64,000 nt of DNA, taken from assembly GCF_003367395.1 (NCBI RefSeq), contig NZ_CP031417.1:3162001-3226000 (forward strand), read 5' to 3'. Positions 16,200-24,806 of this stretch are shown here, one piece after another (within the stretch, counting starts at the first letter, position 1; every line of letters starts with the position of its first letter). Origin of the DNA: Pseudolabrys taiwanensis (GTDB lineage: Bacteria > Pseudomonadota > Alphaproteobacteria > Rhizobiales > Xanthobacteraceae). The notes beneath the pieces were generated by a model. The model searched no databases, was not told the DNA's origin, and worked only from the letters and a program-made list of their open reading frames with translations. The translations under genes were made by a program, and so were the position numbers.

Positions 16200-17531
16200 A
16201 TGAACGCGCTGGAGCGCCTGGAGTCCACGCTCGCGTCCCTCCGCAAGGACGTGCCGATGGTGCGCGTCGGCGGTGTCGTCTCCGAGGTGGCCGCGACCCA
16301 CTACCGTGTCTCCGGCCTCTCGCGTCATGTGCGGCTGGGCGAGATGGTCGGGCTCGAGATCGACAACCGCATGCAATTGGGCGAAGTCGTGCGGATCGAC
16401 GGCAACGGCGTTACGGCCAAGCCGTTCGACTCGCGCATCGCGGCCGGCCTCGGCCTCGTGGCCTATCGCATGCCACCGCTGGCGATTTCGCCGCATCCGA
16501 GCTGGAAAGGCCGGGTGGTGAATGCGCTTGGCGAACCGCTCGATGATTCCGGCCCGTTGCATCCCGGAGAGCGCGTCATGTCGACCGACGCCGACCCGCC
16601 AGCCGCGGTGAGCCGCACGCGCGTGCGCGCGCCTCTGCGGACAGGCGTTCGCGTGGTCGACCTTTTCACACCGCTATGCCGCGGTCAGCGGATCGGCGTT
16701 TTCGCCGGATCCGGCGTCGGCAAGACGACCTTGCTGTCCATGCTCGCGCGGAGCGCGGGCTTTGACACGGTCGTCACGGCATTGGTCGGCGAGCGCGGCC
16801 GCGAAGTGCGCGAATTTCTGGAAGAAGCGCTGACGCATCATCGTTCGCGCGCGATTACCGTCGTGTCGACGGGCGATGAAAGTCCGATGATGCGGCGCCT
16901 CGCGCCGAAGACCGCCATGACCATCGCCGAATATTTTCGTGATCGAGGCGAGTCGGTGCTGTTGATCGTCGATTCGATCACGCGGTTTGCTCACGCCGCG
17001 CGCGAGATCGCGCTTGCGGCCGGGGAGCCGGCCGTTGCCCGCGGCTACGCGCCGAGTGTTTTCACCGATCTGCCCCGCCTTCTGGAGCGCGCCGGCCCCG
17101 GTGCCGAGGGCCAGGGATCCGTCACCGGCATCTTCTCGGTCCTGGTCGACGGCGACGACCATAACGAGCCGGTCGCGGACACGGTGCGCGGTACATTGGA
17201 CGGCCATATCGTGCTCGATCGCGACTTGGCCGACCAAGGGCGCTATCCCGCCGTGAACGTGCTGACGTCCGTGTCCCGTCTTGCGCAACACGTCTGGTCG
17301 GCCGAGGAGCACAATCTTTTGCGCCGGCTGCGCGCCATGATTGCCCGCTTCGAGGATACGCGCGACTTGCGCTTGATGGGCGGCTACCAACCCGGCCGCG
17401 ACAACGAACTCGATCAAGCCGTGCAGCTCGTGCCGAAGATCTATGATGCAATGCGGCAGACGGCAGCCGACCCCATGTGCACTGAGCCGTTTCACGACCT
17501 GTTGAACGTGATCAAAAGCACCGTCGGCTGA
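16200..17531 (+). CDS. fliI: Flagellum-specific ATPase FliI
   Basis: Export ATPase of 443 residues, homologous to F1-beta. Walker A is GSGVGKTT, about residue 180. Walker B is SVLLIVDSITRFAHAAREI, about residue 255. The type III ATPase signature PPSVFTDLPRLLERAG occurs as APSVFTDLPRLLERAG, followed by the FSVLVDGDDHNEP stretch. It would be activated by FliJ and restrained by FliH. No fliJ follows: the next gene, 260 nt away, belongs to the catabolic island, so this is the right border of the flagellar locus. Confidence 0.97.
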   Translation: MNALERLESTLASLRKDVPMVRVGGVVSEVAATHYRVSGLSRHVRLGEMVGLEIDNRMQLGEVVRIDGNGVTAKPFDSRIAAGLGLVAYRMPPLAISPHPSWKGRVVNALGEPLDDSGPLHPGERVMSTDADPPAAVSRTRVRAPLRTGVRVVDLFTPLCRGQRIGVFAGSGVGKTTLLSMLARSAGFDTVVTALVGERGREVREFLEEALTHHRSRAITVVSTGDESPMMRRLAPKTAMTIAEYFRDRGESVLLIVDSITRFAHAAREIALAAGEPAVARGYAPSVFTDLPRLLERAGPGAEGQGSVTGIFSVLVDGDDHNEPVADTVRGTLDGHIVLDRDLADQGRYPAVNVLTSVSRLAQHVWSAEEHNLLRRLRAMIARFEDTRDLRLMGGYQPGRDNELDQAVQLVPKIYDAMRQTAADPMCTEPFHDLLNVIKSTVG

Positions 17532-17747
17532 GCCGATCCGATACTTGCCGGTTCACTGCGCCAATACGCACGCACGACGGTGGCCGCCGGACATTGCAGT
17601 GCACGTGGCGTCGCCCACTCCCGAGCGTCCCACCCGCCCAACAGGCCACGCGCCGTTCGTTCAGCTTTCGCATCGCACAAGTGAGTTTGCCTCAGCAACC
17701 GTCAACGCGGTTTGCAGGCACGCACTTGAAATTGCCTCTTAGGAGAG

Positions 17748-17765
17748 TAACAATCCAGTTAGTTA
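17748..17765 (-). promoter_or_regulatory. Operator site 1 of the catabolic-island regulon
   Basis: Read on the minus strand, TAACTAACTGGATTGTTA is one of four copies of an 18-bp near-palindrome found only before genes of this island. It ends 24 bp before the start codon of the first MetE-like gene, so bound protein would block transcription or early elongation. Twelve of the 18 positions are identical in all four copies. Confidence 0.7.
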
Positions 17766-17789
17766 TGAATGACACCGGGGCCGAACGCG

Positions 17790-18953
17790 ATGCGAAGCAG
17801 CACCGAACGCATTCTCACCACCCACGTCGGCAGCCTGCCGCGCCCGCCAGCGCTGCATGAATTGAGCATCGCCTTGGGGAAAGGCGAACCGATCGATCCA
17901 ACTCGATACGCCGGCAGCTTGCGCGACGCGGTTGTCGACATCGTGAAAAAACAGACGGATGTCGGCATCGACATTGTCGATGACGGCGAGCTGAGCAAGC
18001 CGAGCTTTATCACCTATATCAACGATCGCCTGGGCGGTTTCGAGATCGACACGGCCGACCGCAACCAGAGTCCGTGGGTCGGCTCGCGCGAAGTCCGGTC
18101 GTTCCCCGACTTCTACCGGCCTCAGCTTGCCAATGTGCACACGCGGCACACACATTTCCTCTGCACCGGCCCGGTCAAATATCGCGGCCAGCAACAGCTG
18201 GCGACCGACCTCGCGAACCTGAAAGCGGCGTTGAACGGCGCCGACGTGGTCGACGCCTTCGTTCCCGCGACCTCGGTGTCGAGCATCGAGGACTGGAACC
18301 GCAACACTTACTATAGGTCCGACGAGGAATACCTCTATGCCCTCGCCGACGCCATGCACGAGGAATATCGCGCGATCGTCGACGCCGGCTTCCTCGTCCA
18401 GGTCGACGACCCGCATCTCGTGACCTACTACGTCTGCCATCCCGACAAGAGCATGGACGAGTGCCGCAAGTGGATCGCGCTGCGCGTCGACGCGATCAAC
18501 CACGCGCTACGCGGCATTCCGAAGGACCGCGTGCGCTTTCACACCTGCTACGGCATCAATTTTGGCCCGCGTGTGCACGATATCGAGGTCAAATACATCA
18601 TCGACATCCTCGGCCGCCTCAATGCCGGCGCTTTCTCGTTCGAGGCGGCCAATCCGCGACATGAGCACGAATGGACGGTCTGGCGCGACGCCAAGCTGCC
18701 CGACGACGTCATCATGATCCCAGGGATGATCACCCAATCCAACGTGATGGTGGAGCATCCCGAATTGATCGCGCAAAGGCTTGGGCGCTGGGTCGATGCC
18801 TTAGGCCGCGAACGGGTGATCGCCGGGACCGATTGCGGCTTCGCGAGCTTCGCCGGCAATGACGAAATCCACGAAAGCATCGTCTGGGCGAAGTTCGAGG
18901 CCTTGGCCGAAGGCGCGCGCATCGCCTCACGGCAGACAAAACGCGCCGCTTGA
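17790..18953 (+). CDS. MetE-like zinc-dependent transferase 1 (C-terminal domain only)
   Basis: A 387-residue protein homologous to the catalytic C-terminal half of cobalamin-independent methionine synthase. It begins RSSTERILTTHVGSLPRP, the family N-terminus, which is why ATG 17790 was preferred to 17769. The zinc ligands are visible: HTCYG (His-x-Cys, about residue 250), Glu in FSFEAANPRHEHEW (about 287), and Cys in GTDCGFASF (about 355). Family members transfer methyl or other groups to or from thiols; epoxyalkane:CoM transferase is a relative. It starts the island, 32 nt upstream of a second paralogue, and operator site 1 precedes it. The substrate is unknown; a true methionine synthase role is unlikely in this context. 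Confidence 0.85.
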   Translation: MRSSTERILTTHVGSLPRPPALHELSIALGKGEPIDPTRYAGSLRDAVVDIVKKQTDVGIDIVDDGELSKPSFITYINDRLGGFEIDTADRNQSPWVGSREVRSFPDFYRPQLANVHTRHTHFLCTGPVKYRGQQQLATDLANLKAALNGADVVDAFVPATSVSSIEDWNRNTYYRSDEEYLYALADAMHEEYRAIVDAGFLVQVDDPHLVTYYVCHPDKSMDECRKWIALRVDAINHALRGIPKDRVRFHTCYGINFGPRVHDIEVKYIIDILGRLNAGAFSFEAANPRHEHEWTVWRDAKLPDDVIMIPGMITQSNVMVEHPELIAQRLGRWVDALGRERVIAGTDCGFASFAGNDEIHESIVWAKFEALAEGARIASRQTKRAA

Positions 18954-18985
18954 ATGCACACAAAACAAAATCGGGGAGAAGACGA

Positions 18986-19993
18986 ATGCCGGCATCGCGC
19001 ATCCAGACGACCACGGTGGGCTCTTATCCGGTGCCCGACTGGCTCGTGGCGCTTCCGTCCGAGCAGGCGCTGATCGACGCCACGCGTACGGTCATCCACA
19101 CGCAGGAAATGGCCGGCATCGACCTCGTCTGCGACGGCGAACTGTATCGCTTCGACGTCAACCATCCCGAGACGAACGGCATGATCGAGTTTTTCGTGCG
19201 CCCGATGTCGGGCGTGCGGCGCGAGATCGGTCTCGCCGAATGGCTCGCCTTCAAGCAGTCGAAGCCGCATCATTTCCGTTCGCGGCCGCCGGCCGTTGTG
19301 GTCGGCCCGGTCGGCCCCGGCGCGCTCGATCTGCCCACGGCCTGCGCGCGGGCGAAGGCGCTGGCGACCAAGCCGCTCAAGTTCACCCTCACCGGCCCGC
19401 ATATGCTGGCCAAGATGCTGCTCGACTCGCACTACAAGCACGTGTCGGAGCTGGCTTTGGCGATCGCCGACGTGCTGGCCGAACAGGTCAAGCATATCGA
19501 TGCCGCCGTGATCCAGGTCGACGAAGCCAATCTTCCCGGCGCACCCGACGAATGGAAATGGGCCGCGGAAGCGATGAACCGCGTACTGCGCGCGATCCCG
19601 ACGACGCCGGCGGTGCATCTGTGCTTCGGCAATTACGGCGGCCAGACGATTCAGAAAGGCGGCTGGGGCAACCTCCTCGACTATCTCAATGCCCTGCATG
19701 TCGATCACATCGTCATGGAGAACGCGCACCGGCCGGTCGAGGAACTCGAGGTGTTCAAGGGCCTGCGGCCGGAGATCGGCTTCGGCCTCGGCGTCGTCGA
19801 CATCAAGCAGACCGTGGTCGAGTCGGCGGACGAGATCGCCCGCGCCATCGAGCGCGCGGACAAGGTGCTAGGCCCCGGCCGCATCAAATACATCCATCCG
19901 GACTGCGGCTTCTGGATGCTCAAGCGGGGCATCGCCGACGGCAAAATTCGCGCGCTGGCGCGCGGCCGCGACCTCTACGAGGGACGCCACTGA
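18986..19993 (+). CDS. MetE-like zinc-dependent transferase 2 (C-terminal domain only)
   Basis: Second, divergent paralogue of the MetE catalytic domain, 335 residues. The start at 18986 has GGGGAGAAGACG just upstream. N-terminus: ASRIQTTTVGSYPVPDWL. Zinc ligands are retained: VHLCFG (His-x-Cys, about residue 212), Glu in IVMENAHRP (about 246), and Cys in HPDCGFW (about 307). It shares little beyond these motifs with gene 1, so the pair is probably heterodimeric or has different acceptors. Its last 19 bp overlap the convergent enolase gene. Annotation tools would likely call it a 5-methyltetrahydropteroyltriglutamate-homocysteine methyltransferase; the neighbourhood points to catabolism. Confidence 0.85.
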   Translation: MPASRIQTTTVGSYPVPDWLVALPSEQALIDATRTVIHTQEMAGIDLVCDGELYRFDVNHPETNGMIEFFVRPMSGVRREIGLAEWLAFKQSKPHHFRSRPPAVVVGPVGPGALDLPTACARAKALATKPLKFTLTGPHMLAKMLLDSHYKHVSELALAIADVLAEQVKHIDAAVIQVDEANLPGAPDEWKWAAEAMNRVLRAIPTTPAVHLCFGNYGGQTIQKGGWGNLLDYLNALHVDHIVMENAHRPVEELEVFKGLRPEIGFGLGVVDIKQTVVESADEIARAIERADKVLGPGRIKYIHPDCGFWMLKRGIADGKIRALARGRDLYEGRH

Positions 19994-21417
19994 GGCGTCT
20001 TGAGCAGCGTAAGCTTTTCCCAATCGGGATAGGCGCCGGTGGCAAAACCGGCGCCAGCCAGCGAGCCGATCCGCAGGCGCCCGCTCTCGATCTTCACGCG
20101 CACGGCTCCATGGCTATGCACGTAAAGATCGGGATGCGCGGCCAGAAACGCCGCCTGCTCCGTCTCGGGCAGGCTCGCCATGCCATTCACATAATGATGG
20201 CCGTTGCGCTCGACATGCGTCAGGCCGATCAGATTGACGAGCGCGAGATCCTGCTGCACGGCAAGGCCGGCCTGGGTGGTCAGATCCTCACCGGTCATGA
20301 AATAGCGCCCGCCGCCGGCATTCCAGTGCGCGCAACGCGCCGCGTTCAGGATCGATTTGTAGAGGCCCTTGCAGCATTTGCTCGACACGCCTTGATAGCC
20401 GCGCGCCCGCGCACGGACGAAGGCGTCGAGGCCATCGTCCGATTCGTCGACGATCACCGGCTTGATCGCAGACAACGCTGATACGTCGCTGTCCAGCGCG
20501 TGCGACCGCGTGATCGGCTGCTCGATGAAGGCAATGCTGGCGACCAGCCGCCGCAGCGCCGGCGTCTCTGTCATCCTGCGCCACAGCATCTCGAGCGCGC
20601 CGAGGTCGTTGTACTGCTCGTTGCCGTCGAGCGAGGCGACGTAAGGCCGGTCGAGACGATCGAGGACGCTGGCGATGTCGATGAGCCGGTCGAGGTCGGC
20701 CGCGGCATTGCCGCCGACCTTGAGCTTGAAATAGGTGTGACCGTAGGTGTCGACGACCTCCTCCAGCGATTCAGGCAGGCCATCGCCGACCCGACCGGGA
20801 TGCCCGGTGATGACATCTACCAGGCCAACGGTGTGCCGCGCCGCGATGCTGTCTGCCGGACGCAATCGCGCGAGGAAGCCCGAGATGTCGAAGCCCGCGA
20901 GATCGCCGAGCTGGTTCGGCAGCAAAGCAGGATCGATTCCAGCGATATTGGAGCCGACAGCGTCATAGAACGAGCAGCCTTCGATCCGGCCCAGCGCATC
21001 GAGCACGGCGCGATCGATCTGCGCGGGGCCAAAATTCGCGGTCAGCGCATTCAATCCCTGGCGCGCGCCGGCGATAATGTGCTGTTCATAGTGCGCTGCA
21101 AAGTGGCCGAACGCGGTACGCGGTGTCGGATCGTCGACATAGGCCGCGGCCGCGAGGTTGAGAGACACTCTGAGCTGGTCGAAGTTCTGCTCATTGGTCA
21201 GCGATAGATCCTTGTCGAACCATTTCGGCGCCAGCAACTCCGCCGCCCCGCCCCAAGCCGTTCTACCATCGGGATATTCGACCCGCGCGCGCACGAAACA
21301 CTGCGGCGCTTCGCGCAACGTGACGACACCGAAGCGGAACGGCATGCGCAATTGCACGTCGCGCTCGTAAAGCCTCACTTCGCGAAGGCGGAAGATGGGC
21401 GCGTTCGAACCCGTCAT
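19975..21417 (-). CDS. Enolase-superfamily enzyme, muconate-lactonizing/mandelate-racemase type, long form
   Basis: About 480 residues, longer than the usual 360-400. The barrel residues are readable: a KxK base pair in FKLKVGG (about residue 230), metal ligands in SLDGNEQY (Asp) and FIEQP (Glu), a third acidic region VIVDESDDG, and the distal SSKCCKG lysine. These identify the MLE/MR group, which removes an alpha proton of a carboxylate and then racemises, dehydrates or cycloisomerises. An N-terminal capping domain precedes (VRLYERDVQLRMPFRFG). Start 21417 has GAG 6 nt upstream; in-frame ATGs at 21432 and 21465 are possible. It faces a second enolase-family gene across operator site 2. Substrate unknown. 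Confidence 0.8.
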   Translation of the reverse strand: MTGSNAPIFRLREVRLYERDVQLRMPFRFGVVTLREAPQCFVRARVEYPDGRTAWGGAAELLAPKWFDKDLSLTNEQNFDQLRVSLNLAAAAYVDDPTPRTAFGHFAAHYEQHIIAGARQGLNALTANFGPAQIDRAVLDALGRIEGCSFYDAVGSNIAGIDPALLPNQLGDLAGFDISGFLARLRPADSIAARHTVGLVDVITGHPGRVGDGLPESLEEVVDTYGHTYFKLKVGGNAAADLDRLIDIASVLDRLDRPYVASLDGNEQYNDLGALEMLWRRMTETPALRRLVASIAFIEQPITRSHALDSDVSALSAIKPVIVDESDDGLDAFVRARARGYQGVSSKCCKGLYKSILNAARCAHWNAGGGRYFMTGEDLTTQAGLAVQQDLALVNLIGLTHVERNGHHYVNGMASLPETEQAAFLAAHPDLYVHSHGAVRVKIESGRLRIGSLAGAGFATGAYPDWEKLTLLKTPQWRPS

Positions 21418-21516
21418 GTCGATCTCGCGCATGCCATTGTTCAACCACGATGTTTTTGGCTTCACCCGCGCGACGCGGAGGCCACAAATAAGGCTGCCTG
21501 AATTTTTCTCTCGACC

Positions 21517-21534
21517 GATCTAACCAGATAGTTA
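21517..21534 (+). promoter_or_regulatory. Operator site 2 of the catabolic-island regulon
   Basis: GATCTAACCAGATAGTTA matches the 18-bp consensus TAACTAACTAGATAGTTA at 14 positions. It lies between the two divergent enolase-superfamily genes, about 100 bp from one start codon and 70 bp from the other, so one site could control both directions and the ABC genes downstream. Confidence 0.7.
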
Positions 21535-21604
21535 AACTCGCTGGCAACCTCCCGAACACACAAAAACAGGGAGGTGCGAGGAAGCGCTAACAAGGCTGCG
21601 GCGA

Positions 21605-22747
21605 ATGGGTCGTATTGTCAGCGTCGACATTGCGCGCGTCGACTATCCACTGGTCGGCCAGTTCAAGTTTTTCCGGACGGGCGTGCGTCCGACTGTCTTC
21701 GTGCGCCTCACGGACGAGAACGGCGTCGAAGGCTGGGGTCAGTCCGTCCCGGTCGAGACCTGGACCTATGAAACGGTCGAGTCGGTCGAGACGACGCTGC
21801 GCCATTATCTCGCATCGGCGGTGATCGGCGGCGATCCGAGCGATATCGAAGATATCCACGCGCGCATGGAGCGGGCGATCCGGCCGTCTTTCTCCGTCGG
21901 TCAGCCGGTGTGCAAAGCAGCAATCGATCTCGCCTGCTACGATCTGTGGGGCCGGCAAGCCGGACGTCCGGTCAGCGATCTGCTGGGCGGCGGCAAACGC
22001 CACGCCATCACCCTGAGCTGGACCATTAACGCGCCGACGCTCGATGGCGCAGCGCAACAAATCGAAGAAGGCCGCGCGCTCGGCTATTCCAGCTTCAACA
22101 TCAAGGTCGGCTATCCGCAAAAGCCGGCTTACGACATAGATCTGGTGCGCATGGTTACAACGGCCGCACCCGACGGTTTCCATTGGTGCGACGCCAATAC
22201 GAGCTACGATCTCGACACCGCACTGACGATGGCGCCGAAATTCGCCGATTTCGGCCTGCGGGCACTTGAATCGCCGCTGCCCCCGAACCGGCTACGCGAC
22301 TACCGCACACTGCGACGTCAGCATGCCCTGCCGATCTTGATGGACGAAGGCATTATCTCGCCGGTCGAAACCGCTGAATTCATCGCCCTCGAAATGTTCG
22401 ACGGCATCGCGATGAAAGTGGCGCGCTGCGGTGGCCTTTGGAACGCGACGCGCATCGCTTCGCTGCTGCGCGACAACAATCTGCTGCTGTTCGCATCCGG
22501 CCTGACGGATCCGGAATTGTCGATGGCCGCGTCGGCGCATTTCTTCAATCACGCCGGCCTCGAATTGCCGGCGGCGCTGAACGGACCGCAATACATTGCG
22601 GAGCGCGGTACCAGCGATCCCAACTTCCGGCCGCGCGGCGATACGTTGCGCGTGCCGACGAAGCCGGGGCTCGGCATCGCCATCGCCGACGATATCCGCG
22701 TCAAGATGAAGCCGGCCGCCCGCGCGCCGGCTCCTTTACCCGCATGA
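21605..22747 (+). CDS. Enolase-superfamily enzyme, mandelate racemase/muconate lactonizing type
   Basis: A 380-residue two-domain enzyme of normal length. The capping domain contains FVRLTDENGVEGWGQSVPVETW. The barrel has the metal ligands in HWCDANTSY (Asp), LRALESPLPP (Glu) and LMDEGIIS (Asp/Glu), and a lysine in MKVARCGGLW. At the usual KxK position it reads NIKVG, so the first lysine is replaced by Asn; only one-face proton chemistry may be possible. It starts the rightward unit with the ABC importer 58 nt downstream. The likely reaction is dehydration or isomerisation of an acid taken up by that importer; the substrate is unknown. Confidence 0.85.
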   Translation: MGRIVSVDIARVDYPLVGQFKFFRTGVRPTVFVRLTDENGVEGWGQSVPVETWTYETVESVETTLRHYLASAVIGGDPSDIEDIHARMERAIRPSFSVGQPVCKAAIDLACYDLWGRQAGRPVSDLLGGGKRHAITLSWTINAPTLDGAAQQIEEGRALGYSSFNIKVGYPQKPAYDIDLVRMVTTAAPDGFHWCDANTSYDLDTALTMAPKFADFGLRALESPLPPNRLRDYRTLRRQHALPILMDEGIISPVETAEFIALEMFDGIAMKVARCGGLWNATRIASLLRDNNLLLFASGLTDPELSMAASAHFFNHAGLELPAALNGPQYIAERGTSDPNFRPRGDTLRVPTKPGLGIAIADDIRVKMKPAARAPAPLPA

Positions 22748-22805
22748 GGGCTCTGTTACGCTGACCACAACCACACGATCAACAAGGTGGGATTAGGTAG
22801 GGACG

Positions 22806-23636
22806 ATGACGCTCGTGAGTGAGACTGCAAAATCTGCAAGCGCGACGGGCATTCAAAGCGGCTTCCATCTTCTCAGGAAGCTCACGCCTCTTGCCGGCAT
22901 CCTGGCATTTCTTCTGGCATGGCAATTCTTCGTCGTGTTCTGGCAGGTGCCGGCCTATCTGCTCCCCACACCGACACAGATCGGACAGGTCTTCATCGAT
23001 GAATTTCCGGAGCTGCTGCGTCACGGCTGGGTTACCGTCTATGAGATGATCGCCGGCTATGCCTTGGCCGTCGCCGTCGCCATTCCGCTCGCCATCGCCA
23101 TCACATCGTCGCGGCGCTTCAACGAGTTCGTCATGCCGACGATGCTGTTCTTTCAGATTGTGCCGAAGGTCGCGATCGCACCCTTGTTCCTCGTGTGGTT
23201 CGGCGTCGGCGCGACGCCGAAGATCCTCGTGGCCTTTCTGATCTCGTTCTTTCCCATCGTGATCGATGCCGCCGTCGGTCTGCGCTCGATGTCCCCCGAG
23301 ATGGGCGATCTTGCACGGTCCATGGGCGCGAGCCGCCTGCAGATATTCACCCAGTTCCGACTGCCGACCAGCCTGCCCTATCTGTTCAGCGGCTTGAAGG
23401 TGGCGGCGACGCTCGCCATCGCCGGCACGGTCGTCGGCGAGTTCGTCGGCGCCGATAAGGGCCTCGGCTATCTCTTGCTGGTGACGAACTCGAACATGCA
23501 GACGGCGCTGATGTTCGCGACGATTTTGGCGCTGACGATCATCGGCTTTGTCTTCTACTACATCGTGGAGCTGCTCGAGAGCTTCCTGATCCCATGGCAC
23601 GTGACGCACCGCGTCCAGGAGACGGCGACTATGTGA
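22806..23636 (+). CDS. ABC transporter permease, SsuC/TauC type
   Basis: Inner-membrane permease of 276 residues with about six hydrophobic helices. The EAA coupling loop DLARSMGASRLQIFTQFRLP is near residue 170. The layout matches the nitrate/sulfonate/NMT1-type importers. It is the second gene of the unit that begins with the enolase-superfamily gene and precedes its binding protein (80 nt) and ATPase. The binding protein, not the permease, sets specificity, so no substrate can be named. Confidence 0.92.
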   Translation: MTLVSETAKSASATGIQSGFHLLRKLTPLAGILAFLLAWQFFVVFWQVPAYLLPTPTQIGQVFIDEFPELLRHGWVTVYEMIAGYALAVAVAIPLAIAITSSRRFNEFVMPTMLFFQIVPKVAIAPLFLVWFGVGATPKILVAFLISFFPIVIDAAVGLRSMSPEMGDLARSMGASRLQIFTQFRLPTSLPYLFSGLKVAATLAIAGTVVGEFVGADKGLGYLLLVTNSNMQTALMFATILALTIIGFVFYYIVELLESFLIPWHVTHRVQETATM

Positions 23637-23715
23637 GACCGTCGCAGCGGAAAGCGCGACGCCGAGAACAACAGAGCCTCGTCATCGACGGGGCCAATCC
23701 GGGGAGGAGAAGGCG

Positions 23716-24741
23716 ATGAAACGTGCAAGTCTCGTACTGCCGCTTGTTGCAGCTTTCGCGACGCTTTCGGCATTTGCCACGTCGGCGCACGCGCAAGCAC
23801 TCGACAAGTTTCCGTTCCGTCTGAACTGGACCTTATACGGCGAGCACGCGCCCTTCTTCGTGGCCCGCGACAAGGGCTTCTATAAGGAGGAAGGGCTCGA
23901 CGTCGAAATCCTGGAGGGCAGCGGCTCGACCACGGTGGCACAGCTGGCCGCGAACGGGACCAATCCGGTGGCCTATGTCGACGCCGCCACCATGATGCGC
24001 GGCATCAATGCCGGCATGCCGGTCAAGGCGGTGGGCGTGACGCTGCAGCAGAGCCCGATGGCGTTCATCTATCGCGCCGACGCGGCGCGGCCGACCAAGA
24101 TCGACGAGATCAAGGGCAGCCGCATCGCCATCACCGCCGGCGACGCCAGCCTTGCGATCTTCACGGCCTTCATGGGCAAGCTCAACATGCAGGTGAGCGA
24201 CGTCAAGTTGATTACGGTCGCCAACCCGGCCGCGAAGGAGCAGGCCGTGCTCAACAACCAAGCCGACGCGCTGCTCGGCTACTTCATGGACCAGGGCCCG
24301 CGCATGCAGCTGCAGTCGGGCATTAAGATGGGCTGGACGCGGCTCTACGACCTCGGCGGCGTGACCACTTTGAGCAGCGCCATCATCGTCAACAACGACT
24401 GGCTGAAGGACGCCAAGAACCAGGACGTCCTGCGGCGCTTCCTGCGCGCCTCGCAGCGGGGCTGGGAATACACCGACAAGCACCGCGAGGAAGCGGCCGA
24501 AATCTTCCTCAAGCACGCCAAGGCCTTCAACATGGAAATCGCGCTGCTGGAGATCAACGGCACGATGACCATCCTGCGCACCAAGCACTCGGAAGGAAAG
24601 CCGCTGTTCTGGACGGCGAAGGAAGATTGGCAGGAAAGCCAGGACCTGCTGCAGAAGTTCGCCAAGATGCCGGAACAGCCCGACATGGCGAAGTACTACA
24701 CCAACGAGTATCTGTCGGCGCCGCCCTATCTGAAGAAGTAG
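23716..24741 (+). CDS. ABC transporter substrate-binding protein, NMT1/THI5-like
   Basis: Periplasmic binding protein of 341 residues with a signal peptide ending ATSAHAQA (about residue 27). The NMT1/SsuA-like fold is shown by FRLNWTLYGEHAPFFVARDKGFYKEEGLDVEI and GSGSTTVAQLAANGTNPVAY. The ligand-pocket loops (IKGSRIAITAGDASLAIF) are typical. A strong hairpin without a T-run follows the stop and may protect this message. Family members bind aminopyrimidines, sulfonates, phthalate-like or other small organic acids; the ligand here should be the starting compound of the island. Confidence 0.92.
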   Translation: MKRASLVLPLVAAFATLSAFATSAHAQALDKFPFRLNWTLYGEHAPFFVARDKGFYKEEGLDVEILEGSGSTTVAQLAANGTNPVAYVDAATMMRGINAGMPVKAVGVTLQQSPMAFIYRADAARPTKIDEIKGSRIAITAGDASLAIFTAFMGKLNMQVSDVKLITVANPAAKEQAVLNNQADALLGYFMDQGPRMQLQSGIKMGWTRLYDLGGVTTLSSAIIVNNDWLKDAKNQDVLRRFLRASQRGWEYTDKHREEAAEIFLKHAKAFNMEIALLEINGTMTILRTKHSEGKPLFWTAKEDWQESQDLLQKFAKMPEQPDMAKYYTNEYLSAPPYLKK

Positions 24742-24755
24742 GCATCGCGAGAGAA

Positions 24756-24779
24756 CGACCGCCCCGCACGGGGCGGTCG
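24756..24779 (+). terminator. GC-rich hairpin between binding-protein and ATPase genes
   Basis: CGACCGCCCC (24756-24765) and GGGGCGGTCG (24770-24779) form a perfect 10-bp stem with a 4-nt loop, 14 nt after the binding-protein stop. No T-run follows, so it is more likely a message-stabilising or attenuating hairpin that lets the binding protein be made in excess over the ATPase than a full terminator. Confidence 0.55.
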
Positions 24780-24806
24780 GAATGAGTTCGGTAAGAAAGG
24801 TCAGCG

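Noticed and set aside
223..17531. Numerous long open frames opposite or out of frame with flagellar genes
   Set aside because: They are high-GC shadows: Arg/His/Ala-rich, no motifs, and each lies over a recognised flagellar gene.
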